Shown in pieces: positions 1 to 7,973 of a stretch of DNA of 11,974 bases. Both the position numbers and the translations under genes were made by a program. The notes beneath the pieces are model-generated. The model was not told the origin of the DNA and made no database searches. It worked only from the letters and a program-made list of their open reading frames with translations. The first letter of the stretch is position 1. Each line of letters begins with the position of its first letter. Origin of the DNA: Candidatus Izemoplasmatales bacterium (GTDB taxonomy: Bacteria > Bacillota_I > Bacilli_A > Izemoplasmatales > Hujiaoplasmataceae). The stretch covers positions 1 to 11,974 of the forward strand of contig JAQUZK010000024.1 of assembly GCA_028691335.1 (NCBI GenBank), written 5' to 3'.

Positions 1-23
1 ATCTAGTGTTTGTGCTAAATTAA

Positions 24-2162
24 TTAAAGCCTATCATTATCATCACTAATAGCGATAATAGTTACTAACTCAATAATAGCTTGTGTTTTTTGAACTGTCA
101 TAGCACTTAAGAAACCAGCTATGTCATCTCCCGCATTAAATACCATTGGCAAGAAGTGATTAACTAAATTAGCTATCATAGTTTCAGTCAAACTATCATC
201 ATCAATCATATAAGGCATAATATTGATTAACATATCAGCTATTAATGTCTTTTCTTCTAAAGTCATCGTAGCTTCAAAAGCTAACATCATGTCTCCTAAA
301 GAATTAAGAAGATAAGTCACTTTCTCTGGCGATAATGAAGATAACATGCCTGAAAGCATTCCCATTCCAGTGTCCATTTGAACACTCATCATTTCTTTAG
401 GCACAACATAATAATCATTAAACATCATCATGCTCATCATGAAATCAAACATTTCCTGATCGATTTCACCAAGCATTGCATAGAAACCGTCATATACCAT
501 TTCTATTACTAATTTGATGTCTTCTTCCATTTCTGGATCAGCCATAAGTGCCATGATATCAGTCATCATCAATATTTCTTGATTCATCTCTTGAATTCTA
601 TTAGTAAGCTCTTGAATAGTAGTTTCATAGTCAGCTTTATTGTACAATAAATTTTGATATGAATATTCGTATTCATATTGATCGTTTGTCCAACCGTTGT
701 ACAAATAGTTAAATAACATACTAATAATATAATCACCATTAGTATCATAATTTTCTATTGCTGAAAAATCAGTGTCTAAGAATACTGCTTCCGCATTTAA
801 ATATAGCTCATAGGTTTCAAAAATACTTGTCAAATAAGCTTGTTGAGAAGAATCATAATAACTAAGAATTTCTTGATAAGCTTGATAAGCTTGACCTGCT
901 TGATATGGGTCAACATCAATATTAGTATAATAATAGTAATCTCTATACATGTCTGCCATATCTTTATAATCCCATTCATCGATTTCATACTCATACAATT
1001 TCCGAGTTAAAAATTGATGATTAGTATCTAAGTCAATCAAGGTCTTAACTTGATTATAATAAGCCAAACATTCAGTAGCGTACATAGCTGCTGGCCCATT
1101 ACAATAATCAGCTACTTCTTGATCGATAATAGCTATCTTTGAAGGGATTTCATCTAAAGCTTCTTGAGCATTTGTGATTCTTGTTTGATAATAAATGATT
1201 TCTTCTTGATAGAAAGCTAGTTCTGAGGTCATAGCACCATTCATCATGTTAAAGCCAACATTCGCAACCATTTCCCCGTTGAGCCCTAATGTAGTAACAT
1301 AGCTCATTAAACTATGGAAATCAGCCGCATCAGTTACATTTGGTAATCCAGTAACTAGTTTATCAACAATAATCATCATATCATAAAGTTCATGTTCAGA
1401 TAAAGCTCCAGTCATAGAAATCATCATGTCAATTTCTTCTTCTAAGTAAGCTTCATCTGTGCTTTGATACATAGTAGCAATAAGCATCAATAAGTTTTCA
1501 TGAGTATAATCAGATTGAGAACTATATTGCAATTCATAAGTTGCTTGAATAGTTAAATCTGATTGAACCATAGTAAATGACTTATCCCAACCTGTAAATA
1601 CATAAATATAATTAAGATATCCTGTTCTAGTTGGATCAGCTGGTGGGGTAGCGTCATTATATTCTAATACACTCATAGAAGTTATAACGGAACCATCCCA
1701 ATCAATAAATGTAACATTGTAATAGGTTCCTTGTTCAGTAGTTGTAGTTGTTGTTTGTTGTTCTGTAGTCGTAGTTGTTGTTTGTTCTTCAGTTGTTGTA
1801 GTTGTTGTTTGTTCTTCAGTTGTTGTAGTTGTTGTTTGCTCTCCTGTTGTTGTAGTTGTTGTTTGTTCTTCAGTAGTCGTAGTTGTTGTTTGTTCTACAG
1901 TTGTTGTAGTAGATTGTTGTGTAGTACTAGTCGTTTGTTGAGTGGTCGATGAAGATGACTCACCCGAAGTAATAACAGTTGTGATTGTCGAACTAGAATT
2001 TGACTGTATTGTAGTCGTAGTACTACTTTGTTCCCCGGTTTCCGTCGTTGAAGATTCAGGCAATGTGATTGGTAGGGTTTGATTTCCACCAAAGAAATCA
2101 CATCCAGCCGCAAAAAAACCTACAAAGATGAAAAGCAGAAAAATTAGAATTTTTCTTTTCAT
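24..2162 (-). CDS. Thr-rich-stalk surface lipoprotein with one InlB-type repeat and an unrecognised helical C-terminal domain
   Basis: This 712-residue protein is probably lipid-anchored to the outer face of the membrane. Residues 2-20 form a Lys/Arg plus hydrophobic signal ending in the lipobox AAGC, with Cys21 as the lipidated residue. Residues about 30-145 are almost all Ser/Thr/Glu/Gln and include six 9-residue units (EQ plus six Thr, residues 89-142), a likely extended stalk. Residues 147-210 match the Listeria-Bacteroides (InlB B-repeat/Flg_new) fold: YNVTFIDWDG, then FTGWDKSF and IQATYE. Residues 211-712 are predicted mostly helical, strongly acidic and rich in Met and Tyr, with coiled-coil-like stretches near 313-350 and 500-535. 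The only other cysteines are C354 and C365, which could form a disulfide outside the cell. A GGGAG ribosome-binding site at 2171-2175 sits 8 nt before the ATG. An adhesion or envelope role is inferred from architecture only; the C-terminal domain is not recognised. Confidence 0.88.
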   Translation of the reverse strand: MKRKILIFLLFIFVGFFAAGCDFFGGNQTLPITLPESSTTETGEQSSTTTTIQSNSSSTITTVITSGESSSSTTQQTTSTTQQSTTTTVEQTTTTTTEEQTTTTTTGEQTTTTTTEEQTTTTTTEEQTTTTTTEQQTTTTTTEQGTYYNVTFIDWDGSVITSMSVLEYNDATPPADPTRTGYLNYIYVFTGWDKSFTMVQSDLTIQATYELQYSSQSDYTHENLLMLIATMYQSTDEAYLEEEIDMMISMTGALSEHELYDMMIIVDKLVTGLPNVTDAADFHSLMSYVTTLGLNGEMVANVGFNMMNGAMTSELAFYQEEIIYYQTRITNAQEALDEIPSKIAIIDQEVADYCNGPAAMYATECLAYYNQVKTLIDLDTNHQFLTRKLYEYEIDEWDYKDMADMYRDYYYYTNIDVDPYQAGQAYQAYQEILSYYDSSQQAYLTSIFETYELYLNAEAVFLDTDFSAIENYDTNGDYIISMLFNYLYNGWTNDQYEYEYSYQNLLYNKADYETTIQELTNRIQEMNQEILMMTDIMALMADPEMEEDIKLVIEMVYDGFYAMLGEIDQEMFDFMMSMMMFNDYYVVPKEMMSVQMDTGMGMLSGMLSSLSPEKVTYLLNSLGDMMLAFEATMTLEEKTLIADMLINIMPYMIDDDSLTETMIANLVNHFLPMVFNAGDDIAGFLSAMTVQKTQAIIELVTIIAISDDNDRL
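1737..1898 (-). repeat. Six tandem 27-bp units encoding a Thr-rich stalk
   Basis: Six in-frame 27-bp units each encode two or three Glu/Gln/Gly/Val residues followed by six Thr. Units differ at a few bases, but neighbouring copies around 1760-1830 are almost or fully identical, the pattern expected from slippage or unequal recombination. A change in copy number would keep the frame and alter stalk length. The partial unit EQG (residues 143-145) closes the array. Confidence 0.9.
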
Positions 2163-2253
2163 AACGAAGACTCCCTTCTCCTTTTTTTAAGTTTGAGTAA
2201 TTTTTTTTCTTTTACACACATAAAATATCACATGTTTCTCTAAAAATCTATAA

Positions 2254-2272
2254 CTCATTATAAAATAATGAG
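2254..2272. promoter_or_regulatory. Perfect 8-bp inverted repeat over a candidate -10 box (possible operator)
   Basis: CTCATTAT and ATAATGAG flank a 3-nt AAA centre. Read leftward, the repeat contains TATAAT at 2262-2257, a candidate -10 element for the stalk lipoprotein whose ATG is at 2162. No good -35 is seen at 17 nt upstream (TTATAA). There is no T-tract, so this is not a terminator. Operator function is inferred from symmetry and position; an AT-rich chance palindrome is possible. Confidence 0.35.
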
Positions 2273-2289
2273 ACTTATATTATAAATAA

Positions 2290-2329
2290 TCAATTAAAGA
2301 AAAAGAGTGATTTACCAAAATCACTCTTT
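2290..2329 (-). terminator. Intrinsic terminator downstream of the beta-propeller lipoprotein
   Basis: A perfect 12-bp stem (2302-2313 paired with 2318-2329) closes a 4-nt loop. On the leftward strand it is followed by a T-rich run (TTTCTTTAATT, continuing from the stem's own Ts). It lies 21 nt past the TAA of the lipoprotein gene ending at 2351. It is the first convincing terminator for transcripts from the leftward arm. On the plus strand no T-run follows, so it looks one-directional. Confidence 0.88.
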
Positions 2330-2350
2330 AAACTTATAAAAATCATTAAA

Positions 2351-4300
2351 TTAATCTATCAATTCAGAACTAATTGGTTCTTCCACATATGCATAGTCTC
2401 TATAATAACTTTGATTTATTATCACTTTATCCAAATATTTGAAATTATCATTCATATCAAAAACTTGGATTTGCGAATATGACATAGTGTAAATATAATT
2501 TTCAATCATAACTGACTTTTCTATTGAATCAAAATATTGATCTATTGAATCCATATGTTGTAACTCAGCTACTAATTCCAAATCTCCGCTATGGAATACT
2601 TTAAAAACATAAAGTTTTTGTGAGTATCGATAATAATTATCATGATACACAGATACAGGAATTGCAATATATGTAAAATCTGCATCTTCAGGTGTGAAAT
2701 ACATAAAACTCTTGTGATCATAAGTAACCCTACTATAAGAATATTCACCTTCCACAAGATATGTTTCTAAGTTAACAGGAACGTCTCCAGTAGTATCATA
2801 CAAAGCAACTTTAACACCTACGAAATTAGTCCATGCCTGAACAGAAGTCTCAGCTTGTCTTCCGACTCCTATCATTAGATTATCCTTGATGACATGTAAA
2901 TAATCACTTACCCCATCTTCATAATGTTCACCTAAAATAACTGGTTCTTCAGGATTAGATAAATCAAGTTTGTATAACGGATCTGTATTAACAAAAGTGA
3001 CAACATAAGCTGTATCTTGGGTAAATCTAACTGCATAAATTCTTTCACCAGGTTTTCCTAAGTTTTCTAATTTTGAAATAACAGTCATTTCATCATCAGT
3101 TGTTGCATCCATTAAATATAAAGTATTGTTTATAGTAAAATTATATTCCTCATAAACATAATCGGTTACCGCAACTCTAAATACCCCTTCATACTCATCC
3201 ATAGAAAACTGGTTTAATGGTGATCCACTGATTGTCCCCATCGCTTTATAGCTTAGTTCATTATCTTCGATAGCGAATCTCATAATGAGAGTTTTGTGTG
3301 TATAACTTTGAGTTTCTTCAATATAGTCATACTTATATACTATCGTGTATAAGTTATTTGCGCTCATGTAAATTTGATATGTGCTACCTAAATATGCTTT
3401 TACAGAAGCAGGGTCATCATTTGTTACATCAAAAGATACAAGCATTAAATAAGAGAAACTTTCGCCATCATTAGGCATGAAGAAAATCCTTCCAGCAGGA
3501 AGCTTGATTAATTCATCACTAACTACACTATCCATATATTTAGGAATAAAGCTTTCCTCATTGTAATAGTATTGAATAGAGTAGTTATTCATAATCAAAT
3601 ATAAATAGCCATCAATCATTCTAGAATCTGTTATATATGTAGAATCAAAAATTAACTCTCTAGAAACAGTAATACTTTCAACATTGCTTACATCTAACAC
3701 AACAATCTTGCTTCCATAATGATAATTGTAATACAAGTAAGGATACATTGAATCATAACCATAGTCGCTAGTTAAATCATCTTCACTTTCCTTATAGTTA
3801 GGTTCTTCAGATTCAACTACATAATAATAACTACCAAGCAATACAACTTTGTCATTATGAAGATACATTCCATTAATGTAGCCCTCTAAAAATTCATATG
3901 TATAAATAATATCTAGAGTTTCAGCGTCAATCATGAAAAACTTTTCGCCTGATAAAATATATATATAATATCCATCTGTCATTATCGTATCTGATTCTTG
4001 AACTCCATCTACTTGATTGTTAGTAGTTGAATGATCTCTAGTCTCGCTATCAAAATTAACGCCACTGGTTTTCTCATCAGTAGCTGATTCAGGTACAGCT
4101 AAATCGTCTCCAGTTAAAGCGTTAAAAGCATAATACTGATTATTGTCATATTGATAAAACTGACTTAAGTATTCGCTTAATTGATCATAAGAAGAAAAAG
4201 AGCCGACATTATCTCCTGTAGGTAATTCTTTTTTAAGCTGACAACCTAAAAAAGTTAAACTTGTAAATACTAAAAAAAACCCTATTAAAAACTTTTTCAT
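2351..4300 (-). CDS. Beta-propeller domain lipoprotein (PF09826-like)
   Basis: A 649-residue lipoprotein: hydrophobic signal peptide with lipobox FLGC, Cys20 lipidated and the only cysteine in the protein. The body carries the hallmarks of the Beta_propel family (PF09826): STTNNQVDGVQESD at 91-104 followed by TDGYYIYIL (108-116), and VTFVNTDPLYKLDLSNP at 434-450 followed by GVSDYLHV (463-470) and a glycine pair in IGVG. The family is extracytoplasmic and its function is not established. Residues 158-197 form a Tyr- and acid-rich insertion between blades. An AGGAGG ribosome-binding site at 4310-4315 sits 9 nt before the ATG. It starts 66 nt after the oligopeptidase gene stops with no terminator between, so it may be partly co-transcribed; no clear separate promoter was seen. 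It ends at the terminator near 2302-2329. Confidence 0.88.
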   Translation of the reverse strand: MKKFLIGFFLVFTSLTFLGCQLKKELPTGDNVGSFSSYDQLSEYLSQFYQYDNNQYYAFNALTGDDLAVPESATDEKTSGVNFDSETRDHSTTNNQVDGVQESDTIMTDGYYIYILSGEKFFMIDAETLDIIYTYEFLEGYINGMYLHNDKVVLLGSYYYVVESEEPNYKESEDDLTSDYGYDSMYPYLYYNYHYGSKIVVLDVSNVESITVSRELIFDSTYITDSRMIDGYLYLIMNNYSIQYYYNEESFIPKYMDSVVSDELIKLPAGRIFFMPNDGESFSYLMLVSFDVTNDDPASVKAYLGSTYQIYMSANNLYTIVYKYDYIEETQSYTHKTLIMRFAIEDNELSYKAMGTISGSPLNQFSMDEYEGVFRVAVTDYVYEEYNFTINNTLYLMDATTDDEMTVISKLENLGKPGERIYAVRFTQDTAYVVTFVNTDPLYKLDLSNPEEPVILGEHYEDGVSDYLHVIKDNLMIGVGRQAETSVQAWTNFVGVKVALYDTTGDVPVNLETYLVEGEYSYSRVTYDHKSFMYFTPEDADFTYIAIPVSVYHDNYYRYSQKLYVFKVFHSGDLELVAELQHMDSIDQYFDSIEKSVMIENYIYTMSYSQIQVFDMNDNFKYLDKVIINQSYYRDYAYVEEPISSELID

Positions 4301-4366
4301 TACAATTAACCTCCTTTATTTCCTTATCAATAATATAAACAAAGAAATGGGTAGTTTTTATGGTAA

Positions 4367-6124
4367 TTATTTTGTTAATTTTAAAAATAAATTAATGTCT
4401 TCTTTTAAAAGTTCTAAAGAACTAACCCAAAAATCCTTTTTAGTAACATCTATATTCATCAATCTAGCAACGTCTTCTACTTTATTTTTCCCTGTTGCTG
4501 CTAAAAGATTATCATAATTAGCCACAAAAGTGTCTTTATCTTCTAGATACTTAGCATATAGCCCTTTAGCGAACAATAATCCAAATGTATAAGGGAAATT
4601 ATAATAACTTAATCCGCCAGAGTAATAATGAGGTTTGTTAACCCACATATATGGGTGTAAGTAATTAGAATCAAGTCCTTCCCCATATGTTTCTTTTTGA
4701 GCGTTAATCATAAGTGTACATAATTCATCTGCATCAAAAACTGTTTTTTCTCTTCCTTCAAAGACATTTTTTTCAAAGATAAAACGAGACATAATATCAA
4801 TCACTACAGCTGTATACCCTTGTATTGATGATTCTAATAAAAAGATTCTTTCTTCATCGTTAGTTGCGTCTTTTAAAGCTGCTTTATTCACTATTGTTTC
4901 ACAAAAAGTTGAAGCTGTTTCAGCTACAGGCATTGTATAAGAACTGTTCAAGCTACTTTCGTTAAAAATAACTTCTCCATGATATGCATGACCTAACTCA
5001 TGAGATAGGGTAATCATATCTGAAAAAGAGCCTGTAAAATTAGTCATTATTCTACTTTCTTTTATCGGATGAATATTCGAACAAAAAGCTCCACCTCTTT
5101 TGCCTTTTCTTGGAGTATAATCTACCCAATTTTCATCAAAAGCACGTTTGGCCATAGAATATAAACTATTAGAAAATGTTTTGAAATTCTTCAAAACGTA
5201 TTCGTTAGCTTCTTCAATCGTAAATCTTTTTCCAGAACTTCCGATTGGCGCATACAATTCAAAGAAAGGAAGTCCGTTTTTGTATCCTAATAATTCTGCT
5301 TTTCTTTTTAAGTATAATCTGAATACATCATAATACTCTTTTACTGCATCTTGCATTGCATTTAATGTTTCTTCAGTCATTCTTGAATTATATAATGCTT
5401 GATCTAAAGGATTTTTAAAACCTCTTGCACTTGATAAAGTGTTTACTTCGCCTTTGATAGAGTTTAATGCAGCCGCAATTGGCTTATCAATTTTTTTATA
5501 TGCCGCAAGTTCTGCTTCATAAGCTGCTTTTCGAACTTCTGAACTAGGATCTTTTGCTAGATTTCTAACCTCAGAAAGAGTAATAACTTCACCTTGGTAC
5601 TCTACTTCTAAAGTAGAAGTTAACAATGATTGTAAAGTTCCCCAAGCTGATGAACCTGTTTGTCTTAATCTTGCGATCATTAATTCTAAATCATCAGATA
5701 ACATATGCGATGCATTGTCTTTTATTTCGTTTAAATAAAACTTATGTTCTTCTAAGAATGGATTTGTTTTAATATCCTTGTCTAAATCAGGGTAATTAGC
5801 TAACCATTTATTGAACACAGTATTTACTTTTGTTAACTCAGTAAATTTTCTTCTTAGAATATTACTCATTTTTACAGCTTGTTGGTTAGTGCTTTCTACA
5901 GATTCTGTTAAAGATGCAAAACGATATAGTCTTCCTATAAGTTCTGAAAACTTGATGTCGTTTTCCATAAAACGGATAAGCTTTGTTAACTTGTTTTCGT
6001 AGCTAGAGAAATCAATTTCTTGAGAATTAATTTCTAAAATTAGCTTATCTAATTTTTCTAAGTCCTTGTTGTAATTAGGGTCTTCAAATCCTAAATACAG
6101 TTTGTCTAAACTCCACTTTTTCAT
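4367..6124 (-). CDS. pepF: Oligoendopeptidase F, M3 family zinc metallopeptidase
   Basis: A cytosolic zinc peptidase that cleaves short peptides, probably completing turnover of imported or proteolytic peptides. With the ATG start it has 585 residues, normal for the PepF/M3 family. The catalytic motif HELGH is at 375-379 (zinc ligands His375 and His379, general base Glu376), and the third ligand is probably Glu402 in PVAETAST. The N-terminal half is the helical PepF domain; GGAFCSNIHP (344-353) and YSGGLSYYNFPYTFG (501-515) match the family. I chose the ATG at 6124 over a TTG 15 nt upstream at 6139 because GGAGG (6133-6137) is 8 nt from the ATG and would lie inside the longer version. The ATG overlaps the TGA of the acetyltransferase (ATGA), implying translational coupling. 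Confidence 0.93.
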   Translation of the reverse strand: MKKWSLDKLYLGFEDPNYNKDLEKLDKLILEINSQEIDFSSYENKLTKLIRFMENDIKFSELIGRLYRFASLTESVESTNQQAVKMSNILRRKFTELTKVNTVFNKWLANYPDLDKDIKTNPFLEEHKFYLNEIKDNASHMLSDDLELMIARLRQTGSSAWGTLQSLLTSTLEVEYQGEVITLSEVRNLAKDPSSEVRKAAYEAELAAYKKIDKPIAAALNSIKGEVNTLSSARGFKNPLDQALYNSRMTEETLNAMQDAVKEYYDVFRLYLKRKAELLGYKNGLPFFELYAPIGSSGKRFTIEEANEYVLKNFKTFSNSLYSMAKRAFDENWVDYTPRKGKRGGAFCSNIHPIKESRIMTNFTGSFSDMITLSHELGHAYHGEVIFNESSLNSSYTMPVAETASTFCETIVNKAALKDATNDEERIFLLESSIQGYTAVVIDIMSRFIFEKNVFEGREKTVFDADELCTLMINAQKETYGEGLDSNYLHPYMWVNKPHYYSGGLSYYNFPYTFGLLFAKGLYAKYLEDKDTFVANYDNLLAATGKNKVEDVARLMNIDVTKKDFWVSSLELLKEDINLFLKLTK

Positions 6125-6660
6125 ATCACTTTCCTCCAATTTATATATTCATTTTTTTTCATCATATATATTTTACTAACTATTAATCCATAATCTCTAC
6201 TTTCGTAATCCATATCTTTAAGGTATTTAAAAGGAAATTTTTTAATTAATCGTTCTGATTTTTTGTTTTCAAGAAAATGACCGACAAATAATTTGCTAAG
6301 TCCCATTTCATCAAAACAAAAATCTAAGACCCTTTTAAGCGCTTCACTCATGAATCCTTGTTTTTCATACTTTGTTGATAAAACATATCCTACTTCATAA
6401 ATCATACCGTAATCTAATAAACTACGATGGTGTAAACCGATAGAACCAATAACTTTATTTTCTGATTTTAGTTCTATGGCCCATACTTCATCGTTTTTTA
6501 TGAAAATTTCTAGAATCTTTACACTGTGTTCTTTGTTAGGATGAGGAAGCCAACCTGCATTTGGCCCAACTGTCTCAAGTTTTGCATAATCATAAAAATC
6601 ATCGATATCTTCAATCCTGAATTCTCTAAGAGTCAGTCTTTCCGTTTCTAGTCTTTTCAT
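6121..6660 (-). CDS. GNAT-family N-acetyltransferase (RimJ/RimL-like)
   Basis: A 179-residue acetyl-CoA-dependent acetyltransferase of the Acetyltransf_3 type, the fold used by RimJ/RimL and many small-molecule acetylases. It opens with the typical LETERLTLREF (4-14), has the beta-strand NKVIGSIGLHH (69-78), the acetyl-CoA loop region KYEKQGFMSEAL (97-108), and the late motif ENKKSERLIKKFPFKY (131-146), the equivalent of the usual N-x-x-S...GF. The substrate cannot be told from sequence. I prefer the ATG at 6660 over the TTG directly before it; GGAAGAG lies about 7 nt upstream of the ATG. The start lies 35 nt inside thiI, and the stop TGA overlaps the pepF ATG, so the three genes form a tight unit. 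The use of TGA as stop is evidence for the standard code. Confidence 0.86.
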   Translation of the reverse strand: MKRLETERLTLREFRIEDIDDFYDYAKLETVGPNAGWLPHPNKEHSVKILEIFIKNDEVWAIELKSENKVIGSIGLHHRSLLDYGMIYEVGYVLSTKYEKQGFMSEALKRVLDFCFDEMGLSKLFVGHFLENKKSERLIKKFPFKYLKDMDYESRDYGLIVSKIYMMKKNEYINWRKVI

Positions 6661-7879
6661 CAAATATCTCTTCCATACTGAAACCTTTATCTATAATGTT
6701 CAGTGGTTTCCTTTCATTTATTTCTAAAGTTATTGTATTTTTTAACGCTATTTTAATAAATTTCTGATAATCAAATGCTTGTTCAAAAGTACTTGCTCTT
6801 TCATCAGTTGGTTTTATAACTGGTCTTTTTGGGACATAAACAGTACAACAATCAGAGAATGGTTTACTAGATATTAAATATGTTTTTATTTTTTTTGCTA
6901 TTTTAATGATTTCATTTTTATCATAAGTAGCTAAAGGTCTAATTACAAGCGAATCTGTAACCTTCTGTACTGTAATAAGACTTTCTAAAGTCTGTGAGGC
7001 AACTTGGCCAATAGAATCTCCAGATACAATCGCTTTACAATTGTTTTTCTTTGCTAAACTATCCGCAATTCTATACATCATTCTTCTCATAATAGTTATA
7101 GTATAGCTCTCAGGTATCTCTTTTAAAATCAATTCATGTATTTCTCTAAATGGGACTAAATGTAGTTTGATTTTTGAACTAGGTGCATACTTAGATAATA
7201 CAGTTACCAAATCTATAACTTTTTGGACTGATTCTATCGGTGTTAAAGGTGATGATTCAAAGTGAACACATTCTATTTCTAACCCTGTATTCATTGTTAA
7301 ATATCCAGCGACTGGCGAATCAATACCACCGCTAATAAGCAGCATAGCTCTTCCACCTGTCGATGTTGGAAATCCGCCAATACCAGGGATCTTATCAGTA
7401 TATATATATGTAGCTTCTCTTCTTGCTTCAATATTCAAAGTTGTTTTTGGATCTTTGACATCTACAATAAGATTCGGTACAGATCTAAGAACTTGTTTAC
7501 TAACAAGTTTTGAGATTTCAAAACTTTTTAAATTTATTGTTTTATCCGCTCTTTTTGTCTCTACTTTAAAAGTTGTTTCTTCTTTAATCTCGTGCTTTAA
7601 AAGCTCAATAGATTTTTCTGCAATTATATCTAAATTATATTCACATTTAACTGCTTTACTGTATGAACTTAGACCTGATATATAGTTTAATCTATCGATA
7701 ACATCCTTTGGTTCGACATCATTAAGTTTTATAAAAACCAAATCGTGTTGAAATTCTATTTCGACTGGTAAACCATACATTTTATGTGCTATTTGATTAT
7801 TGATATTATGACGGAAAATATGTTGGTTTTTTCCTTTTAATATCAAATCTCCATATCTAATCATAATGTAATCGTACAT
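6626..7879 (-). CDS. thiI: tRNA 4-thiouridine synthetase ThiI
   Basis: ThiI adenylates U8 of tRNA and transfers persulfide sulfur to make 4-thiouridine; in some bacteria it also donates sulfur for thiazole synthesis. The 417-residue product has the N-terminal ferredoxin-like segment IMIRYGDLILKGKN (5-18), a THUMP domain (about 60-165), the PP-loop ATP-binding motif SGGIDSP (183-189), and the conserved FSDCCTVYVP (341-350) with Cys344/Cys345. It ends soon after the PP-loop domain and has no C-terminal rhodanese domain, like the Bacillus form and unlike E. coli ThiI, so sulfur must arrive from a partner protein such as a cysteine desulfurase. The start ATG at 7879 follows AAGAGTGAT, an SD-like run. 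It is the first gene of the leftward unit with the acetyltransferase and pepF. No confident promoter was found in the spacer upstream. Confidence 0.95.
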   Translation of the reverse strand: MYDYIMIRYGDLILKGKNQHIFRHNINNQIAHKMYGLPVEIEFQHDLVFIKLNDVEPKDVIDRLNYISGLSSYSKAVKCEYNLDIIAEKSIELLKHEIKEETTFKVETKRADKTINLKSFEISKLVSKQVLRSVPNLIVDVKDPKTTLNIEARREATYIYTDKIPGIGGFPTSTGGRAMLLISGGIDSPVAGYLTMNTGLEIECVHFESSPLTPIESVQKVIDLVTVLSKYAPSSKIKLHLVPFREIHELILKEIPESYTITIMRRMMYRIADSLAKKNNCKAIVSGDSIGQVASQTLESLITVQKVTDSLVIRPLATYDKNEIIKIAKKIKTYLISSKPFSDCCTVYVPKRPVIKPTDERASTFEQAFDYQKFIKIALKNTITLEINERKPLNIIDKGFSMEEIFDEKTRNGKTDS

Positions 7880-7918
7880 GTTATCACTCTTCTTTCCTTT
7901 ATTATTTTATCATATAAG

Positions 7919-7947
7919 TTGTGTTTTATCTTATGATATTTTATAAT
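7919..7947 (+). promoter_or_regulatory. Candidate promoter for the methionine-sulfoxide reductase gene
   Basis: TTGTGT (7919-7924) and a perfect TATAAT (7942-7947) are separated by 17 nt, in the divergent spacer 7880-7973. The -35 matches consensus at only three of six bases. The ATG at 7974 would give a leader of about 20 nt that still holds the ribosome-binding site GAGGTG (7961-7966). Confidence 0.6.
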
Positions 7948-7973
7948 ATGTCCTTGAAAAGAGGTGTTTTTAG

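Noticed and set aside
1737..1898. CRISPR-like array
   Set aside because: The 27-bp units abut without spacers and encode an in-frame protein repeat.
1731..1952. Plus-strand Cys/Ser-rich reading frame
   Set aside because: It is the complement of the 27-bp Thr-codon repeats; its cysteine periodicity comes from that array, and it has no ribosome-binding site.
4301..4366. Promoter or terminator between pepF and the beta-propeller lipoprotein
   Set aside because: Several AT-rich -10-like hexamers occur but none has a matching -35, and no hairpin with a T-run is present.
6125..6139. TTG start giving a five-residue longer PepF
   Set aside because: The best ribosome-binding site (GGAGG, 6133-6137) would lie inside the coding region; the ATG at 6124 is 8 nt downstream of it and forms an ATGA overlap.
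6661..6663. TTG start one codon before the acetyltransferase ATG
   Set aside because: An ATG follows immediately, and GGAAGAG is well spaced for it.
7880..7973. Leftward promoter for thiI
   Set aside because: The spacer is so AT-rich that several TATAAT-like boxes appear; none has a convincing -35 at 16-18 nt, so no site is assigned.
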